Part shown: positions 32,863-48,000 of the stretch, one piece after another
Layout: every line of letters begins with the position of its first letter
How positions within the stretch are numbered: position 1 is the first letter of the stretch
Assembly: GCA_019022495.1 (NCBI GenBank)
Contig: JAFEKR010000001.1
Coordinates: 186,001 to 250,000, forward strand
Direction: 5' to 3'
DNA: 64,000 bases
From: Epichloe hybrida
Lineage: Eukaryota; Ascomycota; Sordariomycetes; Hypocreales; Clavicipitaceae
Program-made: the position numbers and the translations under genes
Notes under the pieces: generated by a model
Told to the model about the DNA's origin: nothing
The model's input: only the letters and a program-made list of their open reading frames with translations
The model's database searches: none

Positions 32863-33677
32863 AAAAAGCCTTACTTTAAATTTATTATATAAATATAATT
32901 TTCCTTTAGTAAATAAGGTAATAAGGTTATTTATATAGAAAAAAATAATTAGCTTATCCTTAATAAATATATGAATATCTTTAAAGATTTATATAAAGCC
33001 TTTACTAATTAGCTAGCTAATTAGCTCTTTTATTTATAAAAGAGGCGCTCTTTATAGCCTATAGATTACTCTGAGAAGCTTTAGATAGGCTTATTTATCT
33101 TTATAGCCTAAAGGTATTTTATAGTAAACCTTTTTATTAAGGTCTAAATTTAAGAATACTATAATAAAGTTATACTAGTAAGCTTTTAGGTTAAAGTAGT
33201 ATATAATAGCTATAAATAGCCTAAAGGTATTAGTAGCTAAAGTTACTACTTAAGTTAATAAATAACTCTTTAGTTAATAATTTCTAAGAATATAAAGATA
33301 AGCTTTATTTTATAGGAAGTAGCCTTACTTATCTAATTTATAGGAAAAGACCTAAGTAAGGCCTAGAAGCTTTATATATATAAGAACTTTAGTTTTAGAT
33401 ACCTTCTTAGCTACCTTTTTATTAATAATTTTATTATATTCCTTATTGTTAGATCCTCCGGATCTTCATCGGCTTAATCGTGGCCAAAGACCAGACTAAT
33501 TGTGGGTCCGGCGTAATGCACGCATTGTGATTAGCTACACTAATTTACTACCCCCTTTTCCGCCTTACTTTTAGGTTTTACTTACTTTTCTAGTATCTAG
33601 ACTTTCCCTCTTTTCTCCCTCTTTCCTAGCTAGCTATCTATCTATTATTAACTTTAATACTATAGGATTACCCTATT

Positions 33678-34087
33678 GATTTTTAATTTTTTTTGGGGTC
33701 ATTGGCTGTGGCCAATGCATCTAATTTTCAAGGAACTAAAAAAATTACTAGTAATACCTAGCTAGTGCTATATGTAATAACTAAATTTAATAATTACTAT
33801 AGTGTTAGGTAAAACATAAAAGAAATAAGCTTTAAGCTATAAATTTAGGGGCTAAAAAGTTAATATAAAGTTTATAATAAACTTTATAGCTATAATTACA
33901 TAAGATATAGTTATAATTTACGACCGTAGTTAAACTTAAATCTGTTTAAGTTTTACTTATAGCATAAATTAATATAATTCCCCCTTCCTCTACAACCGTG
34001 TTTGTTCTATCTCTTTACATCTCTTCTATCTTAGAACTTGTCCTTCAAAGCTCTAAGGCAAACTTGAACCCCAAAAAAACACAACTC
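33678..34087 (-). mobile_element. Retroposon G, 410 bp copy inside the 5' LTR of element C
   Basis: The 16 bp target duplication ATAGGATTACCCTATT lies at 33662-33677 and 34088-34103. Reading on the minus strand the element starts GAGTTGTGTTTTTTTGGGG, then GTTCAAGTTTGCC, and ends with the GCATTGGCCACAGCCAATG hairpin, ACCCC, eight A and TTAAAAATC. No coding potential was recognised. GGTTCAAGTTT near the 5' end is close to a pol III B box, but no A box lies upstream in this copy. Confidence 0.85.
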
Positions 34088-37000
34088 ATAGGATTACCCT
34101 ATTACTTATATAGGCACCTTAGTGTAACTAATACTAATTAGTAGTTAACTTTATAACTATAAATAAGTTAGGTATTATAAGAAAAGACATTTCTATAAAC
34201 ATTACTACTACTACCCCTTATTATACTGTAATAGTTATTATAGTAAAGAGGCATAACTATATAAGTGTGCTAAAGGAAGAGACTAGAATCCTAGTTATAG
34301 GCTTATTAGGCTTCTAAGGAATTAATCTATTAACCCTTAGGCTTATAGGACATAACTTTATTATATCTATCTAGGATATTATTATTAGTTATTAATTTTA
34401 TTATCTATTATAAGAAAACTAACTAACTAACTAAATCTATTGCTATAAGGTATTTATTTTAAACCTAATGTTAAATAACCTTAGCTAAGCTAGCTAAATT
34501 ACCTATAACTCCCCTTAATATATTACCTTCTTATAATATACCTTTAATTTCTTTAGAAGTATTTACTGCTTATTTCTTACCCCCTTACTCTTAGTGCTAT
34601 TTACCCTATACTAGTTAGCAAGAGAGATTACTTCTTTTCCCTCTTTTTATATAAAATAGGAAATAGTAATTCCTATTATTTCCTTATTACTTTTCTTGTT
34701 TTTCCTAGTTACTTTTAGCACTTCTATTGCTTTATTTACCTTAATTTAATTTATTCTTATTACTACTTTTGCTGCTTTTTCTACTATTTTTCCTATTTTT
34801 CGCGATTTTCCGTCTTTTTGCGTTTTCCTAGCTTTATTATGTTAATAACGCTTCTTAAGTGTAAAAGAAGACTATTATAACCCTAGTAATAGGTAAATAT
34901 ATAAGCTTAATTAGTAGTAAAAGAATAATAAACAAATAAGTCCCTTTTATAGCCTTAAACCCTAGAAGATAGTAAAATCTAAATCTAGACTTTCTATAAG
35001 AGAAAGAGCTACTAGTAATAGTAAGGCACTAATAATTACTTTAGAAAGACCTTAAGAAAGTAAACTACTACTATGCCTATAATAGCTTACTTAGATCCTT
35101 ATAAAGGATTAGAAGGAGCCTATTAAGCTAGATTTAAAGACTACTACATAGTCTAAGCTTAATAACTATATTATAAGATTTATTAACCTTAGTAAGTATT
35201 AAGGTTAGAGGAATAATAACCTTTAGGAATTATTCTAAGAAGACTTTAAAGGCTAGTTTAAAGACACCTTTAAGAGAGTAAATAAGAATATTATTAGAGA
35301 ACTATATAATTTATTATAAGATAATAGTATTCTTATTAAATAAGGCCTAGGATACCTAATCCTAGTATTACTTAAAGAAGTGCTTTATTAGATATTAATA
35401 CCTCCTTAGTAAGAAAAGAGATTATAATTTTCTAAACCTAAACTTACAAAGCCTTAACCCTAGCATTTCTAATAGCCTACCCTAGAAGTTTACCTCTCTT
35501 AATTCTAATAACCTCCTTAACCCTTATAAGAACCCTTATAATATTTATAATTAGATTAATTACTTTATCCTAATAATTATTATCTATAATAGCCTGTGAA
35601 ATATTATTTATAATAAATTATGCCTTTATATTAATTCCCTTTTAAAGAGCAAATTATAAAGAAAATCTTAGAACTTATAAAGATATATAAAGATAGTAAT
35701 TACTATAGTAAGAAGCTATATAACTTCTTTATACTAAAGATTACGCTCTTTAAGAATAAATATAATAGGATTAACCTCCCTTAAATATATTATTAGAAAG
35801 CTTTCCCTATTATATTAATAGGTAATACTAAATAGTATTACCTTAATTACCTCTTTAGGAATAACTATTCCTATAAAGAGATAATTACTTATATTTATTA
35901 ATACTTTAAGATAAAAAGTAACTAATAATTTTACTACTATAAGTAAAGTAATATAATATTAAAGAATATAATTAATAAGAACCCTAATAAGACTAAGCTT
36001 AAGTGCCTTAAGATTATATTATTAACCCTTAAGAAAATCTATAAAGAGCTATACCCTTCTAATATAGTAAATACTAAGCTTTATAAGTAAATATTAAATA
36101 CTATAGCTAGTGTACTTAAATATTAGATAGTAAAATACATATACTCCCTAGGCTTTAAGAGTCTTACTAGAGACCTTTATAAAGTAATTACTATTATAGA
36201 ATTAAATAAAAAAACTACTTAATTCTTTTAGTAGTAATAAGGAGACTCCTTAAAGGCTATATTTACTAATTACTAGTATAGATAATAATCCTATAGTAAA
36301 GAAAGCTATTATAAAAAAAGCCCTAGGCCTAGCCCTAAGCGTTACTTTATATATAGTAAGAGTAGCTACTAGTTTTCTAATTACTTTACTAAAGAATATT
36401 AGAAAGAGAAAGACTACTAGTAGGCTAGTAAAATATATTATATAGCCCTTATAAAAAGAGATTCTAGGTATTCCTTACCTCCTATAAAGAGTAAGATAAT
36501 AATAAACCTAATAATAATTTTAGATAGGATTAGAAGCTATATCTTATAGCTTACATAAAGGCCTAAGATAATAATAATAATAATATAGAAAAGCTACTAT
36601 TAATAGTATATCTAAGCATTATATAATTCTTCTACTTAGGACTATAAACTAACTAAAATATTACTAATATTAATATTCTTATAACCCTAAATAACTAAGC
36701 CTTTTAATATATATTTCTTAGATAAGAGCTCTATAAGCTATAAGAATATAATAAACGTTTAATTTACTATATCTCTAAAGAATACTATTTAGAAAAGGTC
36801 TTTAGAGGTATTATACCTAATACTAGCGTTATAGGAAAATTAAGTGTAAGAGAAGCATAAGTAAAGGCTTTATTAAGATTAATACCTTTATTAAAAGTAA
36901 TCCCCTATAAACCTTAGATTATTATATTTAATACTAGATTAGTAGTTACAAAAGGCATCCTTTATATGCCTATAGAGCTTAGAGAGCTTAAATTTTACAT

Positions 37001-39011
37001 CCTTAATATAGCTACTCCCTTCCTTTTCTCTATTACTAATATAAATAAGATATAAGTTAAGATTAATAACCTTATAAACATACTTATTTAAGGTAATAAG
37101 ACTATGCCTATAGTATAATAATAAGGTTATCCTTAGTAGTTACTAGAGGCAAAAGAAATAGTTGCCTTCTATCTCTTAGAAGAAAATATCTATTGATTAT
37201 ATTATTAACTTAGTTACCCTTCTATTTAATAACTTATAAAGATCCTTTAATAAGCTAGTTATAAAGTAAAACACTAGGTAATTAAGAAATTAACTAAAGT
37301 CTGTTACTATTACTAGATATATAGTAAGGCCCCTAGTTAATTTAAACTTATAATTAAAGATAACTATAAATTTAACTATAAGATTATTATTAATATTATA
37401 TAAATTAATAGCTAACTAGTGCTTTATATTATTAATTTAGTAACCTTATTCTAAGTAGCCTAATTCCTTAATCTAAGGAAGCAGAAGGCTTAAGACATTT
37501 AGGATATAATCTAAGAGTGCTAGATTAATACTTATCTTAAACCCCTGGAATAGATAGTCTATAATACTAGTAATAACTTCGCTTCTGCTAAATTTAAGCA
37601 TTATGCTTAATTAATATTAATTAAGACTAATAAGATGCTAATTAAAGCCTATAATAGTATTAGAAAGGTTAAAAGATATTACAAACCCTTATACTAGGCT
37701 TATAATATTATTATAGACTTAATTAAAATAGATCTTATACTAGAATAATACCTCTAGATAGCTATTAAGGCTATTAATAACTTTATAGGCCCTAATAGCA
37801 TAGTCCTAACTATGCTAGTCTTTGGAGCCTACCTATAAATAATAGATAAGTTATTACTAAGCATCTCTATTATTTAATATACTAAAGTAATTTAGAAAGC
37901 TACTAATAAGGTTTACTATTACCTAGCTTTGTAGTAGGTTTGCAATGCCCTTAGAACCTAGAATAGCCCTAATATAATGCCTATATATTAGCTACCTTTA
38001 CAGGCTAATATATATATATAGAGAGAGAAGGGTAGCTAGTATAGCCCTTATAAGCTAATTACTACTAATAAAGAGACTTATATAGTTAATATACCCTATA
38101 ACCTAGTGAAATTCTACTTTATAGTAATAAAGCCCTACTATAAAGACTTATATATTATAAAGGGACTAGAGTAATAGGAGATAAAGCCTTATAATATAAA
38201 GAAAAATATAATAATAATACTAATTACTACTACTAAAAAAGAATTAGTAATAAAAGAAGAAAAAAGCTATAGGTATTACTAAAGAGAAAGTAAGGAAGGC
38301 TAAGAAAAGCCCTTATAGTCTAATTTATAAGCATAAATAAGCTTATAGAAAAGGCCTATAATACCTAGGTAACCCTAAAGGGAAGCTAGTAAGTTAAAGA
38401 CTTATTACCTTACCCTAAAGGAATAAAAGTAAGGAGAGGTAAAACTTATAATCCTAGAAAGAATATTAGCTTAGTTAAACTCTATATACTTATTAATAAA
38501 GACTAAGATAAGGCCTTCTTTTATAAGGTTATAACTAAAGAAATACTAAGTATAGTATTCCTTATAGTAAAAGAAAAGGCTAATTAAAACCTTACTCTTT
38601 AACTTTACTAAGAAAGGAAGATTATAACTCTAGGAAAACCCTTTAAGTAGTCTAATTAAGCTAAGATTAATACCCTATAAGCTTATAATATCTTTAAATT
38701 TATTAAGTATAACCTAGTAAAGCATAGAGGCTATAGAATCTTTAATTCTTATATAATTAAAGAGATTAAAGGCAAAGGAATAGCCTTACTATATAAGAAA
38801 TCCTACCTTATTATATAAGGGTATAATAATAAGGGAAAGGAATTTATCTTAACGTAATTACTAATAATATAATAAGTAAGCTAACGACTTATTATAGCTA
38901 TTACTTTATTATTAAGAAGAAGAGGTATTTACCTTTAGATTTGTAATATTACGCAAGCCTACACTTAATTATATATAATACTAATAAGGCTAATTATTAT
39001 GAAATTACTAA

Positions 39012-42000
39012 TGTTATAGACTCGAGCTATAAGCTCGGGTTAAGTCCAGCTCCGGAAAGTCTCTAGAAAGTATACGTACTTAGTGCGGCTAGGTTAGGGC
39101 TCTACATAGACTGTGCACAGACCGCGCACAAGGGGCTATATATCTAGATACTATATAACTACTAGTATAATTCCTTTCTTCTTCTATAAGAATAATATTC
39201 TTATTCTAAATACTTATATATAGTAGCTATAAGGCTAGTTTATAACATATATTATTCTTTACTATAGAAATAACCTAGCTAGAGAATACGCTACTATTAC
39301 TAGATATAATAGACTCTAATAAGTTAGCACTTCTATAATAATAGGTATAGGAGTAAGTAGTATAAATCTAGTACTTAGCTAATTTATAAAATATAGCACT
39401 TATACTAACCTAGATTAAGCAAAAACCCCTACCTATAGGCCCCCCCTTTAATAGTAATAAGGTCCTATTTATAGCTTAGAAAGGCCTTATAACTTATAAG
39501 CTACTAGTAGATAGGGAGTTTATTAGTAGTAATTAGGATTAGTAATGCTTTATTTACTAGAACTTATTACCTAAGGTCTAAGCATAGGTTATACCCTTCT
39601 TTAAGAAGGGTTACCTAGAGAACTTTTATCTATTTAAACTTCTAAACTATTTAGGGGAGATATTTAATAACCCTTACCGCTAGGAAATAGTAATTACAGA
39701 ACTTAACTAGTTAATATAATAATAAAATAAGAGGTTTAGTAACTTCTATATTTACTTTAAATAGAAGCTAGCCTTAGCTAGGGGGCTTAGGTAAGCGGAC
39801 TTAGTAAAGCTATTTAAGTTATATATAGCACTTAATAAGTAAATAAGAAACTATAGTATTAGGCAGGATATACCTTAGGCTAATTACATAGTAGCTATAG
39901 CTTGCTATTAAAGCATTACATTAGATATTAAGTCCTACTAACTAAAGGAAAAACATTACACACAAAAATAAGGTAATCTAACGCCTAACCTAATTAAAAC
40001 TAAGCTATAGGATAAGGACATGCTAATAATAAATATCCACTTTATAGGTATAGTAAGGACTTAGTAAGGCTTTAGAAATCCTATAGGATACTAAAAGTTA
40101 GGTAATAAAAAGGGTAATAAGCGCACTAAGTAGGTTACTTAGGATATACTTAATGCGTGCTATAATAAAGGGTAATATTTATAATATAGCTCCTCTAAGC
40201 ACTTTACTATAGTATACTTATTATATCCTACTATCTACCTATAAAAGAAGTTCTTTATTAATACTTATAATATAGAGAATATGCCTACTATTAACTTAGA
40301 TAATAAGTTTATAGATTAATTAGGAAAAGAATAACCTTATTATTAAGTTATTTAATAAGGGATAAAGAAAGGAAGCATAAAGGGGCTTTATAGTATATAG
40401 TTATTACTAATAAGGACTTTAAGGAGATCTAGAGAAATATAGACTTAGCTCCCTTCTTAGTCCTTACTTTAATTAATAAGACTACCTTTATAAACGCTTA
40501 AGTTAACACTAGCTATAACTACTATGCTACTATAAGTAAATACCTTATCTAAAAGCTTTAGATACCTCCAGCCACCGCTAAAGGTCCATAAAGCTAGATA
40601 TATAATTAGCGTTTTACTATATATATATTGCTAAGGGCAAGGAACACTAGACTATATTTTAGATAAGGTTTAGCTTATTTAAATAGCTAGTGTGCCCCTT
40701 TAGGTTAGTAGGCGCGCTAGTAACTTTCTAAAGGTATATTAATAGCGTATTAAGTAGTATCCTTAGTAATTATATTACTACGTATCTTAATAATATGCTT
40801 ATATACTTAGGTAGTTTACAGAAGGATTATATATAAAAGGTTTATAGCATGCTATCTAGACTATAATAAGCTAGTCTAAACCTAGATATTAAGAAGTGTA
40901 TCTTTATAACTAAAGAAGTTAAGTACCTTAGGTTTATTATCTAGGCAAGGAAAGCTATTTATCTAGATAAGGAGAAAATTATAGTAATTTAGGATTAGGA
41001 GGCACTAACTAGGGTCTAGGGAGTCTATGGCTTTCTAGGTTTTACTAACTTCTATTATAACTTTATACTAAACTTCTTAGATATAGTAAGCCCCCTTATT
41101 AACTTAATAAAGAAAGGAGCCTTATTTTACTAGTTAAAGGAGTGTAAAAAGGCTTTTAAGGCATTAAAGTTAGCTTTTATATTATACCTAATCCTAGCTT
41201 AGTAAGATCCTAAAAAGAATACTTTAGTAAAGGTAGATTACTTAGGGATAGCTTTAGGTAGGTATCTCTCCTAGTTTAGTAATAATAGTATTCTATATCT
41301 AGTAGCTTACTATTTAGCTTAATTATAGGTAGCTTAGTAAAATTACATAATCTATAATAAGGAGTTACTAGTAATTATCTTCTATCTAAAGGTATAGTTA
41401 GTAAAGCTATAAAGCATAAGCAAGCTATTTATAATACTAATAGACTATAAGAACCTTAAGTACTTTATGGCACTAAGGGAGATATTAGAATATTAGGCAT
41501 AGTAGGTAAAGACTCTAGTACTTTTTAATTTCTATTTACGTTATAAGCTAGGCACTTAAGCGGAACATCTAGATATATTATTATAGTGTTATCTAAATAG
41601 GCTAGAAAGGGAAAAGGCAAAGGTACTAATTATTTAGTTAGTAATAAGCCCTATAAAATTCTCCTTTAAGGATAAATAGCTATATGTTTACCTTAAACTT
41701 ATTATAGTAATAGATAGGATTTCCCTAGAAGGTAGTCTAGTAGCATTAAGGAATCTACCCGCTAGCGTGTTAATGTTTGTAAATAAGCACCTTTAGTCTT
41801 TATAGGATTAGTTAGTAGCTTAGAATAAAGCTTATAAGCTATAGAGAGATATAGTAGTAATAAGGGCTAGGAAGTTTCTAGACACTACTAACACTAGGGA
41901 ATAGATTATAAACTATTAGATTAGTATAAAGGGAGCACTCTAATTTTAGGGATAAACATAGGTGCCTAAGTAAGAGCCACTAACTATAATATTAATATAG

Positions 42001-45000
42001 TGTGTTTATAACTTACCCTTATTAGGTTACCTAGGCTAGAATATAACCTTTAAGGCGCTTTAAAGAGACTTCTATTAGGATAGTATATTATAGGATATAG
42101 CCTAGTTTATATAGAACTACTACTATTATAAAGGGCAAAAGAGCTAGTAGCTATAATAAGGCTTATTAAAGCTAATTCCGCTACCTAACAAATACTAGTT
42201 ATAAATATCTATTAACTTTATAACTAACCTTCTAGCTTAAGCCTAGGATTACCTATGGTTCCTTATAGTTATTACTAACTAGCTTTTAAAGTATATCTAG
42301 TTAGAAGTAATAATATTAATAAAAGCTAAGGCATACGCAAAATAATTTAAGCACTACTAGTAGTAATTTCATAGGTTCCCTATATAAATTATTATAGACT
42401 ATAGGTTAGATTAGCTTAGTAATTTTTAAACTAAGCTTTGTAATAAAGTTAGTATATAATAGTTACTTTCTACTATATACTACCCCTAGATAAATAGTAG
42501 TATGGAAAGGGCTAACTAAGAGATATAAGCTATACTACGCGTAATATTATTATTCTCTTAGTTTAAATAGCTAGATTACTTACTAGCTTACTAGCTAGCC
42601 ATAAATAATAGGGATTTATTAATAACTAGAATAAGTATAAACATAGCACTTTATAGGTTTAATATAGCTATAATTTAGAACCTGTCCCCTATAAGGCTAT
42701 TTACTATATTAGCAAAGGGAAGGGCTTAAGCCTTCCTATAATATCTAAAAAACAGTATAAATTTAACATAAGCTATAATAGCTTTTGTTTAGTAGCGGTA
42801 GTAAGAAAATATAAATAGTAGCTATAAACTAGTGGAATGGTTCTAGGTTAGGGACTACATGTGGCTTAGCCTTTATAATATTAAGACTAACTATCCCTAT
42901 AAGAAGTTAAATTAGGTTATAGCTAAATACAAGGTGCTTAAGGTTCCTATGCCTTTAATAGTTAAATTAGATATCCTAAGGGGACTATATTCTATCTTTT
43001 ATATTAACCTAGTCTAGTGTGTAGTAAATAATCTATTACTAAGCTAAAGACTAGCTAATAAACATCTACTACTAGAACTTATTATAATAAATACTAATAA
43101 TAATCTTATAGAGTATTAGGTAAAGGAAATCCTTATAGCTAAAAACACGCTAGGTAAGGGCTTAAATAGGAATATCTTAGTTAAATAAAAAGGCTACGTG
43201 TAGCTAATATAGGAGCTGTTAGAGAGTATAATATATATAAAGATACTTAACTAATTTAAATTATAATAGGGGGATATATAGATAAATAATAGCCTTAAAA
43301 GAGTATATTTTAATTTAACTATAAATAATTAAGGCACCTAGTTTAGTTCTAGTATACACGTAATCTAGCACTAAGTTTTTACTATAGTATAAAGCAATTA
43401 GGAAGGGGGGGGGGTATTATTAGGGTTATTAGGCTATTAGTAAGTCTTAGTAATAGTGTAAGCTAGCTTTATAATAGTTTTAGCTATTTATTAGACTTAG
43501 GTATTACCTACCTCCTAGGCAGAGATAAACTAGGCTAAGTTATTATTTATAGTTCTTATACTATAAAAGAATTTAGTAGCTAGGTTATTATAACCTTAGT
43601 AAGTAAGTATTATCTAGGTAAGTATAAGTTACTATACCTTAGAGGTACCTTAGGCATAGGCTATACCTATAAGGAAGGAAGCTAGGGGCTAGGCCTTAGC
43701 TAGATTAATTTAGGTAGTAGTAAGTATATTATTAAAATATTTATAATAGTAAATAAAAGTTTTTATAAGGGTAGTATATTACCCCTTACTATTAGTAAAC
43801 TATAGTATAGCTAAAGTCTTAATAGCTTTTCCTATATATATAAGGTTTTTAAGATACTTAAAGGTATAGTAAAGTTTTAGGTTAGTACTATATAAGTACT
43901 TCTCCTAAAGGTATATATAATAACTAGCATAGTAATAGTAATAAGCTTAGTTTAGCCCTAGAGTATAATTAAGGCTACCCTTATTCTAGAGATTATTTAT
44001 ATAAGGACTATATAGGAAATTATACTTCTTACTATTAGAAAGGGCCTTATTATTAAAGTCCCTTTTTAAAATATACTTACTAAGGTAAGTACCCTTAGGT
44101 AAGGTAAGAGAAGGTAAAGAAAAGGAAGGGGGTATACTAAAAGTAAGTTAGTCTAAGAGGGAAATAATATTACTTATAATAGGAAGTAAACTAGATATAA
44201 GAAAAGAACTTTAAGGTTATAGGATAATTAATAAATATAGGAAGAAATAGTATAAGAAGGAGAAATTATAATAATATAAAGGTAAAAAGATATAAAATTA
44301 GAGAAGGGGGAATAGGTTATTTATATTTTAGGATAAATAGGTTAAGCTCTAATTAAAGCATAAGTTATTTATATTTATAAATAATAGCTAGTAGTAAGTA
44401 AGGGTAGTATATTATATAGTAAGAGATTAGATAATTACTAATAAGGGGGTTATTTAAAGTAAAGTTTAATTTTAGTAAGTAATAGTTAGAATATAAAGTT
44501 AAGGTAAGGTTAAGAGGGCAAAGGAGGTAAGGAGATAGCTAGTAATAGGGGGCTATAAAAGAGATAGCTAGTAGTATTAGGGGTAAAGCTAGAGTAAAGT
44601 AAGGTAGCTACTATACTAAAAAATTTTTAAATCTATATAGTAAAGGTATAACTTTACTTAGGTACTTACTAGCCTTACTAGGCTATTTATACTACTTTAC
44701 TATGTTTTTTTAAGAGGGCTATATAATAAGGGTCTAGTATTAATATATACTTACTTTTTTAAAGAGTAAGGAAAGAGGGGTAAGTATAGGGGTATATTAT
44801 AGACTTAAGCTATAAGCTTAGGTTAAGTCTAGCTCTGGAAAGTCTCTAGAAAGTATGCGTACTTAGTGTGGCTAGGTTAGGGCTTTATATAGACTATGCA
44901 CGGACCGCGTATAAGGGGCTATATATCTAGATACTATATAACTACTAGTATAATTCCTTTCTTCTTCTGTAAGAATAATATTCTCATTCTAAACGCTTAT

Positions 45001-45030
45001 ATGCAGTAGCCATAAGGCTAGTTCATAACA
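39012..45030 (+). mobile_element. Element D: Ty3/gypsy-type LTR retrotransposon nested in C
   Basis: 6,019 bp with 236 bp LTRs (39012-39247 and 44795-45030; TGTTATAGAC..CATAACA) and target duplication ACTAA at 39007-39011 and 45031-45035. Reading the plus strand at 40910-41150 gives EVKYLGFII, then YGFLGFTNFY, NFLDIVSPLINL and KKGALFY, with scattered stops. These are the hallmark of the end of a gypsy RT and the start of its RNase H. G-rich runs occur near 43406. The element is not functional. Confidence 0.88.
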
Positions 45031-48000
45031 ACTAAAGCAAATTATATATCTCTTTCTAGAAGGGACTATAATTAAATTAATTAAACCTCTTTATAGGATT
45101 ATAGAGGCTAGAACCTACTAGTAAGTAATATACTTTTATTATTACAAAGATAATCTTAATATAATAACTTTAACCTATAATCCTTACTTATTAATTATAA
45201 TACTAAATAATAAAAACCTCTTTAATATTATTAGAATGCAAACTAATAATACATTAGGCCTAAGTAATAATAACTTCTTTTAAAAAAAAGAGAAAGAGCT
45301 CTAGAAGGCTAAGTTTACTACTAAGGAGAAGTAATAATTAACCACTAGGAATCCCCTTATCTTTAATAGCTATATCTTAACCTAGAATGCTAATTATTTG
45401 CTAAATTTAACCTAAAAGGGCTAAAGTTAGAAGATTAAGGAAGTTAATCCTTAATCCCTAATAGTAAAGTAAGATTATATAGAATAATAAGCCTAAGGGA
45501 GCTATATTATAACTATATACTAACTAAAAGCTTCCTATAACCTTTTAATTATAGCTTAATACTAAGAACCCTTTGCTAATAATATTATATGCCTTAATAA
45601 ACACCTTAAATAGCAAATTAAGAATTAGCAATAAGGACTATAATATATCCCTTTAACCCTTAAGGAAGCGAAGCTTTTTATATTTATAAATAGATTACTT
45701 GCTAATAATAAGGATTTAAGCTTACAGATTAAAGACATTATTATAATTAGTAATAAGATAATACAAGATAATAATACCTTTATTATAAAAGGTAATATTA
45801 TTACATATAGCTTAATAAAAAGCAAGTAAGTTATATATATAGCGCGCTTACCTCCGAATTATATAGTATAGTTTAAGGTATAGATATTGCCTATATAATT
45901 TCTATAACTCTCTATTAGATCACAGACTAATTAAAGATACCTTAAATTCCTATAATCCTTTATACTAATTCCTTTTTATTATATAAATACCTTATAAAGC
46001 TTAGAACTATAAAGGAGAAAAGACTAATAATTAATATTATAGCTCTTTATTAATTATATAAAAGGCATAAGATCTATAAGGTAAGGTAAATCAATAGGAA
46101 TAATAATCCGGCGGATATAATAACAAAGGCATTGCTAAATTTATTACTTTTCTCTTTAATTAATTTAAATAAATTAATAATTTATATTAAAGAATAGGTA
46201 AAGAGACTTATAATATTAGGGGAAGGGAGCCTAAATAAGGACTAATAAATTAACTTAATTAACTAATACCACAATAGCTAATTAAAGCAGTGAATTCCTA
46301 TAAAGGGATTTACTTATACATACTTTCCTTTAATTTGATTTTTATTACGTTTTTAGGCTTCTTTAGCCACGGATAAAAAGAGAGACTACTAGTGTTAAAT
46401 CCTCCAGATTTTTATTAGCTTAATTATAGCCAAAGACTAGACTAATTATAGGTCTAGCATAATACATGTATTATGATTAGCTACACTAATTTGCCACCCC
46501 CTTTTCTGCCTTACTTTTAGGTTTCACTTACTTTTCTAGCATTTAGACTTTCTCTCTTTTCTCCCTCTTTCCTAGCTAGCTATCTATCTATCATTGACTT
46601 TAATACTACGGGATTACCCTATTACCTGCGCAGGCACCTTAGTGTAACCAACACTTATCTTAAGCTTTATAGAATTCTTTTTTCTTTAAATAACTAGCTA
46701 AATTATTATAATAAGCTAGAGGAGAAGGAAGCCTAGATATATAAGGCTTTTCAGTGTCATGTAATAATTATTTATTAAACCTAGATATTATCTAGGTAAA
46801 TTCGGAGGAGTTAGTAGATTTATTTCTTAACTTCCTTTTTCCCTTTCTTTATAATCTAGTTAATTATAATTAGTAGGAGTTTCTTCCTATTAAAGCTAAT
46901 TAAGTAGTTATTATAGTAATAAAGGGTATACTATCTATAAAAGCCTTATATTAAAGCTTTTATCCTCTTTTTTTTTAACTAGCTCTTTAAGGTAGTGTTT
47001 TTTAACCTCTTTTACTGTTAGGAACTAGCCTTATGGCTACTGCGTATAAGCGTTTAGAATAAGAATATTATTCTTATAGAAGAAGAAAGGAATTACACTA
47101 GTAGTTATATAGCATCCGGATATATAGTCCCTTATACGTAGTCTATATATAGTATATGTAAAGCCCTAACCTAGCTATATAAAGTATAAATACTTTCTAA
47201 AGCTAGACTTAACCTAAGCTTATAGCTTAAGTCTATAATATACTCCTTTACTTACCCCCCCTTTTTTTTCTTTTACTATAAAGTAAGTATATATTAACTA
47301 TAAACGCTTATTATATAGCCCTCCTTAAAAAATATATTAAAGTAATATAAATTACTTAGTAAGGTTATATTTTTACTATATAAATCTAAAAAACTTTTAG
47401 TATAAGACTATCTTACTTTACTTTAGCTTTACCCTTAAAAATACTAGGTACCCTTTTTATAGCCTTTTATTACTAGCTATCTCCTTACCTTATTTAGCCT
47501 TTTAACTTTACCTTAATTTTATATCTTACTTATTACTTACTAAATTTAAACTTTACCTTAAGTAACTCTCTTATTACTAATTACCTAATCCCTTATTATA
47601 TAATATAATACCCTTACTTACCCCTAGCTATTATTTATAAATATAAAAAACCTATACTTTAACTAAAGCTTAATTAATTTATCCTAAAATATAAATATTT
47701 TATCCCCCTTTCTTTAATTTTACCTTCTTTTACCTTTATATTATTATAATACCTTTTTTTTATACCTTTCTTATTTTTATTTATTACTTAGCTTATAATC
47801 TTAAAGCCCTCTTTTTATATTTAGTTTACTTTTTATTATAACTAATATTATTACTATTACTAGCTAAGCTAGCTTTAATATACTTCCTTTCTTTTCTTTT
47901 TTTTCTTTTACTCTCTTTAAGGGTACTTACTTAGGTAAGTATATTCTAGAAGGAGACTTAGATAATAAAGCCCTTATTAATAGTAAGAAGTATAATTTCC

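Larger units (their letters stand above)
33447..46653 (+). mobile_element. Element C: copia-type LTR retrotransposon of the B family, carrying nested insertions
   Basis: LTRs are 33447-34133 (261 bp once the retroposon insertion and one target duplication are removed) and 46393-46653 (261 bp). The target duplication CTTAT lies at 33442-33446 and 46654-46658. The LTR start TGTTAGATCCTCCGGATC is related to the element B LTR, and the interior runs parallel to B. After removing element D with its duplication (6,024 bp) and the retroposon (426 bp), C is about 6.76 kb against about 6.72 kb for B. The interior is RIP-mutated with no intact frame. It inserted into A' close to B. Confidence 0.85.
24823..47015 (-). 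mobile_element. Element A': inverted second copy of copia element A, interrupted and strongly RIP-mutated
   Basis: It starts with an inverted A-type LTR (TGTTGGACCGCG, 24823 to about 25075), then the G-run region and the 3' interior of A on the minus strand. Pieces are 24823-26074, 32863-33446 and 46654-47015; together they correspond to A from its 3' LTR back to about position 22330. The gaps are elements B and C, and the piece after 47015 is displaced by element E, so the 5' end is not in this window. A 61-codon plus-strand frame at 25297 is the mirror of element A and not a gene. CA and TG dinucleotides are nearly absent, so this copy is older than A. Confidence 0.8.

Noticed and set aside
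33678..34087. MITE interpretation of the retroposon, because both ends contain TTTTTTTGGGGT
   Set aside because: The shared run is short and imperfect, target duplications are 14-16 bp and variable, and other copies are truncated at one end only, which fits retroposition better.
45625..45825. 66-codon minus-strand frame as a gene
   Set aside because: It lies antisense in the RNase H region of element C; AT-rich composition makes such frames by chance.
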